DNA of 64,000 nucleotides from Roseofilum casamattae BLCC-M143 (lineage in GTDB: Bacteria; Cyanobacteriota; Cyanobacteriia; Cyanobacteriales; Desertifilaceae): contig NZ_JAQOSQ010000002.1 of the NCBI RefSeq assembly GCF_030068455.1, forward strand, positions 124,001 through 188,000, read 5' to 3'. The notes under the pieces are model-generated. The model was not told the origin of the DNA, searched no databases, and saw only the letters and a program-made list of their open reading frames with translations. A program made the position numbers and the translations under genes. How positions within the stretch are numbered: the first letter of the stretch is position 1; each line of letters begins with the position of its first letter. This document shows positions 8,340 to 16,427 of this stretch, in pieces.

Positions 8340-9653
8340 ATGACCAAATTCAACCGCCGTCAACTCATGCGCATTGGTTTAGCTGCTGGAGCTGCGATCG
8401 CCGCCACCCGATGCAGCCCCAACCAAGCCCCATCGGGTACGCCCAACAATCCCGCTTCCGGCCCTGAAGTCAATACCAATAGTATCAAAGATGTCACCTT
8501 ACGCTTCATCGGTACTGGAGTCTCCCAAATCAACGAAATTCGCGACAAAGCACGAGAAGACTTAGGCTTTAATATTGAAGTGCGTGCCCTCAGTACGGAA
8601 GAAAATAACCAAATTGCGATCGCTCAACCCGGTCAGTACGATATGTTTGATGGGGAATACATGAGCTTGCCCCTCGTCATTCCCTCCGGAAACTTGCAAC
8701 CGATTGATGTTAGCCGCATCAAAGATTTTGACAAAATTAGTTCCTTCTTCACCACCGGTAAATTTGACGGACTTCCTGTCGAACAAGCCCAGGGAACTGC
8801 TCCAATTAAGGTCATGTACCTGAAAGACCAAGAGTCGTCCGAATTTTCCCCAACACCGACCAACTGGGCAACCCTCATTCCCTTCCAGTACAATGCCGAT
8901 ACTTTAGGCTATCGTCCCGATCTCGTCGGTCGCACCATTGAAAGTTGGGCCGATTTATTCGACCCGGAATTTCAAGGCAAAACCTCTATTCTCGATATTC
9001 CCTCCATTGGTATTATGGATGCGGCTATGGTCGTGGAAGCCGCTGGATTAATGAGCTTTGGCGATAAGGGCAATATGACAAAAGCCGAAATCGACCAAAT
9101 TACCGATATCTTAATCGAGCAAAAACGAGCCGGACAATTCCGTGCCTTTTGGAAAACCTTCGATGAATCGGTCAATTTGATGACTTCAGGGGAGGTAATT
9201 TTACAGTCCATGTGGTCTCCTGCGGTAACTGCAGTGAAAGCGCAAGGTATTGACTGTATCTATGCACCGCTGAAAGAAGGCTATCGCGCTTGGGGAGGCG
9301 GCATCGGTCTCTCGCGCAATTTAGAAGGTCCGAAATTAGATGCGGCTTATGCCTATTTAGATTGGCTGCTTGAAGGCTGGGTAGGCGCCTTTTTGGGCCG
9401 CCAGGGTTACTACAGTGCCGTCCCGGAAAATGCGAAAGCGTATATGTCCCCAGAAGAATGGGATTTTTGGTATGAAGGAAAACCCGCAGCGGTGGATATG
9501 GTCGATCCCTTTGGCACGACGTTGGAGAAAGCGGGTGCGGTTCGCGATGGCGGTTCGTTTAAAGAGCGCATGGGTAATGTGGTCGTCTGGAATTCAACCA
9601 TGGACGAACAAGTTTATTTGGTGCAAAAATGGAATGAGTTTATTGCGTCTTAA
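8340..9653 (+). CDS. potD: Extracellular solute-binding protein, PotD-like, with Tat-type signal
   Basis: This 437-residue periplasmic binding protein belongs to the family that delivers spermidine or putrescine to PotABC-type importers. The N-terminus carries a twin-arginine pattern ('NRRQLMRIGLAAGAAIAA') followed by Cys ('TRCSP'), so export by Tat, possibly as a lipoprotein, is likely, although the lipobox is not canonical. I chose the ATG at 8340, with AGGA five bases upstream, over a longer frame beginning at 8277. The longer frame would overlap potA and bury the signal peptide. The gene sits between the ATPase and permease genes, and its stop is two bases before the permease start. The ligand is inferred from family resemblance only. 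Confidence 0.86.
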   Translation: MTKFNRRQLMRIGLAAGAAIAATRCSPNQAPSGTPNNPASGPEVNTNSIKDVTLRFIGTGVSQINEIRDKAREDLGFNIEVRALSTEENNQIAIAQPGQYDMFDGEYMSLPLVIPSGNLQPIDVSRIKDFDKISSFFTTGKFDGLPVEQAQGTAPIKVMYLKDQESSEFSPTPTNWATLIPFQYNADTLGYRPDLVGRTIESWADLFDPEFQGKTSILDIPSIGIMDAAMVVEAAGLMSFGDKGNMTKAEIDQITDILIEQKRAGQFRAFWKTFDESVNLMTSGEVILQSMWSPAVTAVKAQGIDCIYAPLKEGYRAWGGGIGLSRNLEGPKLDAAYAYLDWLLEGWVGAFLGRQGYYSAVPENAKAYMSPEEWDFWYEGKPAAVDMVDPFGTTLEKAGAVRDGGSFKERMGNVVVWNSTMDEQVYLVQKWNEFIAS

Positions 9654-9655
9654 TC

Positions 9656-10513
9656 GTGGATAATATCCGGAAATTTTGGCAAACTTATGGGTTGATTTTC
9701 CCGCAAACATCGATATTTCTGCTGTTTTTAGTATTGCCGATGGTTGCGATCGCAGTGGTGAGTTTTTGGGAGTTTAATGGCTATGCCATGACCCCAGCGT
9801 TTACCCTGGAGAATTATCGCAGTATTTTGAGTTCTCAGGTTACTCTAGGGACTTATCTCAATACATTTAAGTATGTGGGTTGGGTCTGGTTCATTTGTAT
9901 GGCGATCGCATTTCCAGTCGCTTACTTTCTCAGCTTTTGTATCCAGAGCAATAGCGTGCGAATCCTGTTGTTTTTGGTCTGCACGATTCCCTTTTGGACC
10001 TCGAATATTATTCGCTCAATTTCTTGGATTCCTCTGTTAGGACGAGAAGGATTAGTCAATCAACTCTTGCTGAATTTACATCTGGTTCGAGAACCGGTGG
10101 AATGGTTGCTTTATTCCGATTTTGCCATCGTGCTCGGTATGGTTCATTTATATAATATTTTTGCGATCGCCCCCATTTTTAATAGCATGATTCGCATCGA
10201 TCGCGACTTAATTACGGCTGCCTCCGATTTGGGAGCATCGGGATTTGCAATCTTGAAAGAAATTATCTTACCGCTAACAGCTCCGGGAATTGCGATCGGC
10301 TCCATTTTTGTGGTTACCTTGACCATGGGAGAATACGTTACCGTCCGCCTGATGGGAGGAGGACAAGCCGCTTCTATTGGTAAACTGATTAACACTCAAA
10401 TTGGGAGTTTGCAATATCCTCTAGCCGCTGCCAATGCCACGATTTTATTGGTCATTACTCTAACAATGGTCGTTAGTATTTTGCGCGCGGTTGATATTCG
10501 GAAAGAACTTTGA
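9656..10513 (+). CDS. potB: ABC transporter permease, PotB-like
   Basis: This is an integral inner-membrane permease of the binding-protein-dependent type with about six transmembrane helices. It has an EAA-loop motif in 'AASDLGASGFAILKEIILP', which docks on the ATPase. The start is a GTG two bases after the stop of the binding-protein gene, so the two are almost certainly translationally coupled. Importers of this family normally use a PotB/PotC heterodimer. No PotC-like permease follows, and the next gene is a phosphoesterase 53 bp downstream. The protein may work as a homodimer, or PotC may be encoded elsewhere. Confidence 0.86.
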   Translation: MDNIRKFWQTYGLIFPQTSIFLLFLVLPMVAIAVVSFWEFNGYAMTPAFTLENYRSILSSQVTLGTYLNTFKYVGWVWFICMAIAFPVAYFLSFCIQSNSVRILLFLVCTIPFWTSNIIRSISWIPLLGREGLVNQLLLNLHLVREPVEWLLYSDFAIVLGMVHLYNIFAIAPIFNSMIRIDRDLITAASDLGASGFAILKEIILPLTAPGIAIGSIFVVTLTMGEYVTVRLMGGGQAASIGKLINTQIGSLQYPLAAANATILLVITLTMVVSILRAVDIRKEL

Positions 10514-10566
10514 GATCGAAATTTGCTTAAGCTATGCTAAATGAAATCGCGTTTTGACCCACCATT

Positions 10567-11394
10567 ATGCACCGACTCTTATCGGGACCGTTAACTGTAG
10601 AGCGTTTAACCGTGGAAGTAGCTAATCTTCCCTCAGAACTACGCGGAATAACCATTACGCAGTTATCCGATTTGCACTATGATGGCGTTAAGCTTTCCGA
10701 TCGATTGCTGACCGAAGCGATCGCAACAAGTAACGCTCTCAAACCCGATCTGGTCGTGTTAACGGGAGATTTTGTCACCTTCGCTAGCGATCCAATTCAG
10801 GAGTTAGTGCAACATCTGAAAACTCTGGAAGCAACACGAGGCGTCTATGCGGTCTTAGGCAATCATGACTGTTATTATCCTAAAGTAAGATTAAAAATAT
10901 CAAAAGCGCTTCAGCAAGTGGGAATTCCCGTCTTGTGGAATGATATTTGTTATCCTTTCGGAGAAGGATTAGCCGTGGTTGGACTTCCGGATTTTTGGTC
11001 TCCCGAATTTAATCCGGCATCAGTATTCAATACTCTCGATCCGAAATTACCTCGTCTCGTTCTTTCCCATCAACCGGATAGTGCGGAAGTGTTGCAACAA
11101 TGGCGAGTAGATTTGCAATTATCCGGCCATACTCATGGGGGACAAATTGTTATTCCTAATTTAGGGCCGATTATTGCTTATCAAGAACGAGCCATTCAGG
11201 TAACTCCACAGTGGATACGGCAGTGGATACCCTTCATGAGAAAACGATGCGATCGCGTGGTTAAACATTGGGAATGGTACCAAGGATTTTATCAACTGAA
11301 CGCTAATCGGTTGTATGTCAATCGCGGCTTAGGAACCTATCTACCCGGACGATTATTTTGCTCTCCCGAGCTAACGGAAATCACCTTAGTTTAA
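10567..11394 (+). CDS. Metallophosphoesterase, calcineurin-like (YkuE type)
   Basis: All motifs of a two-metal calcineurin-like phosphoesterase are present: Asp35 and His37 in 'SDLHYDG', Asp68 in 'TGDFV', 'GNHD' at 98-101, a histidine in 'LSHQPD', and the paired histidines of 'SGHTHGG'. The order and length (275 residues) fit the YkuE/LpxG-like branch, whose members cleave phosphodiesters or pyrophosphates of lipid or nucleotide substrates at the membrane. The actual substrate is not predictable. The N-terminal 20 residues are not a clear signal peptide. It follows the polyamine transporter genes in the same direction, but the 53-bp gap leaves operon membership open. Confidence 0.85.
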   Translation: MHRLLSGPLTVERLTVEVANLPSELRGITITQLSDLHYDGVKLSDRLLTEAIATSNALKPDLVVLTGDFVTFASDPIQELVQHLKTLEATRGVYAVLGNHDCYYPKVRLKISKALQQVGIPVLWNDICYPFGEGLAVVGLPDFWSPEFNPASVFNTLDPKLPRLVLSHQPDSAEVLQQWRVDLQLSGHTHGGQIVIPNLGPIIAYQERAIQVTPQWIRQWIPFMRKRCDRVVKHWEWYQGFYQLNANRLYVNRGLGTYLPGRLFCSPELTEITLV

Positions 11395-11416
11395 ACCTTA
11401 AATTGTAGTAATGTGA

Positions 11417-11438
11417 GGACTGAGCACAGTCGAAGTCC
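11417..11438. repeat. Short hairpin in a dispersed-repeat-like intergenic sequence
   Basis: GGACT at 11417-11421 pairs with AGTCC at 11434-11438, with further pairing inside. The following bases (CAGCTTCGGCTACGCTCAGC) resemble sequence often scattered between cyanobacterial genes. The hairpin lies between convergent genes (phosphoesterase and response regulator) and could contribute to termination. AT-rich sequence at 11503-11531 follows. Confidence 0.35.
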
Positions 11439-11523
11439 GGCAGCTTCGGCTACGCTCAGCTACCATTCACTCAGCTCTCACTGGCATCTCCATCGACTAT
11501 ATTAAATTATTCATTGTTAATTA

Positions 11524-12189
11524 TTAATTAAACCGATAACCTTTTCCATAAACTGTATGAATTAAAGATGGCTCTCCTGGTGCTTCTATTTTGCGTCGGA
11601 GCAAGCGAATTTGAGCGGCTAAAACATTACTATTGGGAGGCTTGCGTTCCGGCCACAGAGCATGATGTAATTGCTCGTGGGTTAACAGTTGTCCGCGATG
11701 GTGCATGAAGTAAGCCAGTAGCTCGCATTCTTTTTCTGACAATGCAATAAAGCGTCCGTTGCGATCGCAAGATTGATTTTCTAGATCTAAACTTAAATCT
11801 TCCACTTGTAAAGCAGAGCGATTGAACGCAGAAAATCGACGTAACAAAGCACGAACTCTGGCTAAAAATTCCCTCAGTTCAAATGGCTTGATTGCATAAT
11901 CATCGGCACCGCTATCTAAACCCATAACTCGGTCATCTAACGTATCTTTTGCAGTTAAGAATAAGACCGGAGTTGTCGAATCTCGAGCGCGCATCATCTG
12001 ACAAATTTCTAAACCGGACTTATCAGGTAGCATCCAATCTAAAATCAACAGATCGTAACGTCCACTTGTGGCTAACTCCGCTCCCGTTTGACCGTCAGTG
12101 GCAACGTCCACCTCATAGCCTTCTTGCCTGAGAATTTGACTTAATGAATGGGTCAAAGCTACTTCATCATCAACGAGTAAAATTTTCAT
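11524..12189 (-). CDS. OmpR/PhoB-family response regulator
   Basis: This 221-residue two-domain regulator has an N-terminal receiver with acidic pocket 'VDDE', phospho-acceptor Asp51 in 'LILDWMLP', and the conserved Lys in 'AIKPF'. It is followed by a winged-helix DNA-binding domain ending in 'HTVYGKGYRF'. I use the ATG at 12189 ('MKILLVDDE') because the 28 residues of the longer frame (from 12273) overlap the kinase gene and do not belong to the fold. The gene begins 37 bp after the hybrid kinase gene on the same strand. The two therefore likely form a phosphorelay unit whose output is transcriptional. Confidence 0.9.
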   Translation of the reverse strand: MKILLVDDEVALTHSLSQILRQEGYEVDVATDGQTGAELATSGRYDLLILDWMLPDKSGLEICQMMRARDSTTPVLFLTAKDTLDDRVMGLDSGADDYAIKPFELREFLARVRALLRRFSAFNRSALQVEDLSLDLENQSCDRNGRFIALSEKECELLAYFMHHRGQLLTHEQLHHALWPERKPPNSNVLAAQIRLLRRKIEAPGEPSLIHTVYGKGYRFN

Positions 12190-12226
12190 AATTGCTGGGA
12201 TTGTTTGTGGGTTATAGATCGAACAA

Positions 12227-15200
12227 TTAGGAGTTGAGGTCATCGAGAAATTCTTGAATTTTTTCATATTCAAAATTATTCACCCAAGACAATAAACGTC
12301 GAGCGACTTTGGGTTGCCGGCCGGACAGTTTTTCCAGCAACTCGATGAGCCGATCGAAATCTAAAGAGAGATTGGCTTCGCTAAACTCATGCAACCATTC
12401 CTTGTCGATCGGTGCGAGGGATAAATATTCTTCATCATCTGAAGCGAACTCAGAATCCATGGATTCAACCTCATCGATCTCCTCATAAATATAATCAATA
12501 TTGAGATAGCAACCCATCATTTCCAATAAGGCATTTTCGCTAAATGGCTTATGCATAAAGTCATCGCAACCGGCGTTGAAAGTAAGCTGTTTTTCTGCCT
12601 CTAACACGCTGGCACTGAGGGCAATAATAATAATCTCTTTTCCCTTAGGCATTTGTTTAATGAGTTGGGTGGCGGCAATGCCATTCATAACGGGCATTTT
12701 CATATCCATCCAAATCAAATTTGGAAACCACTCCCGAGCAATATCGACTGCTTCTTGACCATGACTGGCTTCTAGACATTCAAATCCTAAAGGCTGTAGT
12801 ATTTTTAGCAATAACTTACGGTTAATTGCTACATCATCAACAATCAAAATTCGATAGTTTGGCTGTCCTTCCACTACTCCTAAGATCCGGCGCTCGGGCA
12901 CTGTTTTATCCATGCTATCTACAGGAATAACTGGAATTTGAAAGAAAAATTTAGTACCGATTCCAACTTCGCTTTCCACTTGCAGTGTACCACCAAGTAA
13001 ATGGACAAATTGTTGGCTAATCGTCAATCCCAACCCGGTTCCTTCCGCCGATTTTTTGCCCGTGGTGGTTTGCTCGAATGCGCTAAACAATAATGAAAGC
13101 TCCTCAGGAGAAATTCCGGGGCCGCTATCTTCAACTGCGATCGATAATGCCTGTTCGTTGCTCTCCAACTGTACGCCAGTTACGGTAAGATAAACGTAAC
13201 CAGTATCGGTAAACTTTATGGCATTGTTCACTAAGTTAATTAGAATTTGCCGTAACTTCAGTCGATCGCCAAACAGATAGGGAGCAACCTGGCGATCGCA
13301 CTGCACTTTCCAGTATAGTTGTTTCTCCTGAGCTTTCATCGAAAATAAACTTTCGATATTATGTAATAGCTCGTGCAGATCGAAGTTAACGGGGTCGATC
13401 GTCATTTTATTGGCTTCAATTTTCGCCAAATCCAAAACACTATTAATTAATGTTAACAAGTGCTGGCCGCTGCCATAAACAATCTGTAAGTGCTCTCGAT
13501 GTTCCTGGCTCAGATCGGGAGCGTTTTTCAGCAGTTGCGTAAAGCCCAGAATCGCATTCAACGGGGTGCGCAACTCATGACTCATATTAGCAATAAATGT
13601 ACTTTTAGATTGGTTGGCAATTTCAGCTTTTTCTTTTGCCATTTGTAGTTGCACTGTTTTCGCGGCAACCGCTGCTTGTAGTTCGCGATTATAGTTTTTG
13701 AGTAAGGTTTCGATTTGCTTGCGATCGCGAATATCTTGAAATACATTAACCGCACAGATAATCTCGTTCTCGCGATCGCGAATGGGAGCGGCAAAAACTT
13801 CTAGAGGAATGCGAGTGCTAGCGACCTCAATTTCCAGATCGTCCGCTCGGACAATTTCTCCTTGTAAAGCGCGAACAATGGGTAATTTGTCAGACGGATA
13901 AAGGAGATCGGTTTGGGCTTGGTAAACCCGATAGGCTCGACTGAGACCATCGAGAGGAGCATTAGGAGTCTCTCCTGCCAACAACTCTCGACCCGAGCGA
14001 TTCACCAGTAATAATTGCCCTTGCGCATCGAAGACTCCCACTCCCATGGGAATGCTTTCAATGATGGCCTGCAACTGCTGGCGATTTTCCGCTAAAGCGG
14101 CAAAGGAGTCCTGAAGCTGCTGCTGCATCAGCCCAAATGTAGCGCTCAGCTCGTAAATGCAGCCGACTCCTTCCGGATGAATGGTTGCCTCCAGGTTCCC
14201 CTTCGCGATCGCTTCTGAGGACGCTTGCAGGCGCAATAGAGGCCGGCTAATCCATTGCACGGCGATCGCGCCAAAGGCGATCGCCCCGACTAAGGCTAAA
14301 GCCGATAATCCCAGAGTCCGTCGGGTATTCGCAGCAATCTGAGCCATAAATTCCGACTGGGGGACAATGACCGCAATCGTCCAATCCGGATGAATGCTAT
14401 CTCCGGTTAATGGAAACAGTTGCAGCCAATAGCGCTCGGAGTTCAAGCGAAACTGGGAACGAACGACCGAATTCGCTTCAGGTTCGAGAGTTTGCCAATG
14501 GACGGCAGCGGCCGCAATCGTAGGATCGTCACTCTCGTCTGGAGAGAGGCGCTGGAACCGTCCGCGATAAATACCGGTGGCATCGGTTTTGTCTAAAATG
14601 CGAAACAAGGAACCGCCGACGGAGTCGGCAATAAGTTTGCCCTGGCGATCGACAATCGCCAGGCGACAACCGGTACAAATCTCCAGGGATTGTAAAAAAT
14701 CTTGCAGGTGCTTCAGGTTGAGATTAACGCTCGAAACCCCGAGCAATTGGTCATTCTCGTCGTAGAATGGGGCATAAGCACTGACGGTGAGGAAGGGTTG
14801 CTGGCCGATTTGAAATGCTTCCGTCCAACCGGGAGCGCGATCGCGAACGGCAGCTCGATACCAGGGTCGCTCTCGGGCTAGAAGTTTGTCAACCTCTCGT
14901 AGGAGCTGGGTTCGGTTGCCGAAATCGTCGATAAAATGGATAATGACGCGATCTGGACGATCGCGATCGGTTGCTCCCAGGCGCAAAGGCTTGGGTTGTA
15001 AGGCATTGCGAGTAATAAAGCGCCAGGTTCCATCTTCGAGAGCTATGGTGATGGAAGTAATGCCATGAAACTGCTGAAAACGTCGCCAGAGCAGTGCTTC
15101 AATTTCATCGGTATTCTCTAAGAGGACTTCTCCATCACTCACGGCTTGCAGATTCATCTGGTTAATTTGCAGCGCCTTGCCTAAGTTGGATTCCAGGTAT

Positions 15201-15364
15201 AAATTAACCCGCGCTCCGACCTCCGTCATCAGGCGATCGCCCAAATGGCGTACGGTTTCCTCGCCGCTACGATAGGATAAATAGCCTACCAGTCCTACGG
15301 TGGCAGCCAGTTGCAGGGTAAATGGGACGACAAACGCCACTTGGATCGGGAGTCGGCGAAGCAC
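12227..15364 (-). CDS. Membrane hybrid sensor histidine kinase (Cache-HAMP-PAS-HisKA-HATPase-REC)
   Basis: This 1045-residue sensor starts with a membrane helix (about 8-30), then a long periplasmic Cache-like sensing region (about 40-330), a second helix near 350-370 and a HAMP segment. A PAS domain follows ('QAIIESIPMGVGVFD'), then HisKA with phospho-acceptor His596 in 'MSHELRTP'. The HATPase has N-box 'NLVNNAIKF' and G-boxes 'DSGPGIS' and 'GTGLGL'. The receiver domain has Asp887 in 'MDMKMP'. The C-terminal 100 residues are helical and acidic and are not a recognisable HPt domain, since no histidine in a suitable motif is seen. The start is a GTG at 15364. The response-regulator gene follows 37 bp downstream. 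The stimulus is unknown. Confidence 0.88.
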   Translation of the reverse strand: MLRRLPIQVAFVVPFTLQLAATVGLVGYLSYRSGEETVRHLGDRLMTEVGARVNLYLESNLGKALQINQMNLQAVSDGEVLLENTDEIEALLWRRFQQFHGITSITIALEDGTWRFITRNALQPKPLRLGATDRDRPDRVIIHFIDDFGNRTQLLREVDKLLARERPWYRAAVRDRAPGWTEAFQIGQQPFLTVSAYAPFYDENDQLLGVSSVNLNLKHLQDFLQSLEICTGCRLAIVDRQGKLIADSVGGSLFRILDKTDATGIYRGRFQRLSPDESDDPTIAAAAVHWQTLEPEANSVVRSQFRLNSERYWLQLFPLTGDSIHPDWTIAVIVPQSEFMAQIAANTRRTLGLSALALVGAIAFGAIAVQWISRPLLRLQASSEAIAKGNLEATIHPEGVGCIYELSATFGLMQQQLQDSFAALAENRQQLQAIIESIPMGVGVFDAQGQLLLVNRSGRELLAGETPNAPLDGLSRAYRVYQAQTDLLYPSDKLPIVRALQGEIVRADDLEIEVASTRIPLEVFAAPIRDRENEIICAVNVFQDIRDRKQIETLLKNYNRELQAAVAAKTVQLQMAKEKAEIANQSKSTFIANMSHELRTPLNAILGFTQLLKNAPDLSQEHREHLQIVYGSGQHLLTLINSVLDLAKIEANKMTIDPVNFDLHELLHNIESLFSMKAQEKQLYWKVQCDRQVAPYLFGDRLKLRQILINLVNNAIKFTDTGYVYLTVTGVQLESNEQALSIAVEDSGPGISPEELSLLFSAFEQTTTGKKSAEGTGLGLTISQQFVHLLGGTLQVESEVGIGTKFFFQIPVIPVDSMDKTVPERRILGVVEGQPNYRILIVDDVAINRKLLLKILQPLGFECLEASHGQEAVDIAREWFPNLIWMDMKMPVMNGIAATQLIKQMPKGKEIIIIALSASVLEAEKQLTFNAGCDDFMHKPFSENALLEMMGCYLNIDYIYEEIDEVESMDSEFASDDEEYLSLAPIDKEWLHEFSEANLSLDFDRLIELLEKLSGRQPKVARRLLSWVNNFEYEKIQEFLDDLNS

Positions 15365-15554
15365 GAGAGATTGTTAATCCTTCACAACTAATAGTGGATC
15401 GGAATGTCTAGGATAGCAATCAGATTCCCGCACCTGCTCGCTGCGTTGTTGAGGAAAAGGCGATCGCCTTTTCCTCGTTCCCCGTCTCCTATTCCCTAAA
15501 ACCCAACAGCATTAAGTTATACTGGCAACAATGTTCCGATTGAGGGAGAAGGCG

Positions 15555-16427
15555 ATGTCGGTTGAATTGATTGACGAACAACGACCTCAAGTAAAAACTC
15601 TCGAAGAGGAAACTTTAGTAGAAGAAGTCATTCCTCTTCCTCCAACTGACCTACCCTACGATGACGGAGAACCCTTGGAAAGTAATCGCCATCGCATCGC
15701 CATGAATGTGCTGATTGACTCGTTGCACCAGTCCTACCAGGGACGAGACGATTACTATGCTGGTGGTAATATGTTCGTCTATTACAGTACTCAACAGATA
15801 AAGAACCAGGACTTTCGGGGACCTGACTTTTTTGCCACGCTGAATGTCGATGGAACCAAGGAGCGCCTCAGTTGGGTGGTTTGGGAAGAGAAGGGACGCT
15901 ATCCCAATGCGATCGTGGAGTTAATGTCTCAATCGACAGCTCGCATCGATCGCAACCTCAAAAAGACTCTATACGAACAAACCTTCAAAACCAATGACTA
16001 CTTTGTCTACAATCCCTTCGATCGCAATTCCTTGCAAGGGTGGCACTTAGGCAGTCAAGGGAGATATGAGGAAATTATTCCAAACGATCGCGGATGGTTA
16101 TGGTGCGCCAGTTTGGAATTGTGGTTGGGCGTGTGGGATGGAGAATTAACCAAAGAAAATGCCCCTTGGTTGCGTTTCTACGATCCTCAAGGAAATCTAG
16201 TCTTGTTACCGAAAGAGGAAGCGGAATTAGAAAAAGCTAAAGTAGCCCAGGAGCGCGAGCGTACCGAACAAGAGCGCGAGCGTACCGAACAAGAGCGCGA
16301 ACGTACCGAACAAGAGCGCGAACGTGCCGAACAAGAGCGCGATCGCGCCGAGCGTGCCGAAGAGAAGATTCAACAGTTACAAGAGCGCTTGCGACAAATG
16401 GGCGTAGATCCAGATAATCTGCCCTAG
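15555..16427 (+). CDS. Uma2-family (DUF820) endonuclease-like protein with coiled-coil tail
   Basis: This is a Uma2/DUF820 protein, a PD-(D/E)XK nuclease-fold family hugely expanded in cyanobacteria and of unknown biological role. Core features are 'GPDFFATLNVDG', 'SWVVWEEKGRYPNAIVELMS' and 'YEQTFKTNDYFVYNPF'. The last 75 residues are a charged coiled coil built from 'ERERTEQ' heptads, which suggests oligomerisation. The ATG at 15555 has GGAG about ten bases upstream and is preferred to one at 15531. The stop codon overlaps the ppsA stop tail to tail (shared CTAG), so transcripts converge here. A second Uma2 gene lies at 44574. Confidence 0.85.
   Translation: MSVELIDEQRPQVKTLEEETLVEEVIPLPPTDLPYDDGEPLESNRHRIAMNVLIDSLHQSYQGRDDYYAGGNMFVYYSTQQIKNQDFRGPDFFATLNVDGTKERLSWVVWEEKGRYPNAIVELMSQSTARIDRNLKKTLYEQTFKTNDYFVYNPFDRNSLQGWHLGSQGRYEEIIPNDRGWLWCASLELWLGVWDGELTKENAPWLRFYDPQGNLVLLPKEEAELEKAKVAQERERTEQERERTEQERERTEQERERAEQERDRAERAEEKIQQLQERLRQMGVDPDNLP
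16251..16352 (+). repeat. 21-bp tandem repeats encoding ERERTEQ heptads
   Basis: About four and a half copies of GAGCGCGAGCGTACCGAACAA lie in frame near the 3' end of the Uma2 gene. They encode successive ERERTEQ heptads of the coiled coil. Point differences are few (GAG to GAA, ACC to GCC), so the array is probably young and may vary in copy number between strains. Confidence 0.9.
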
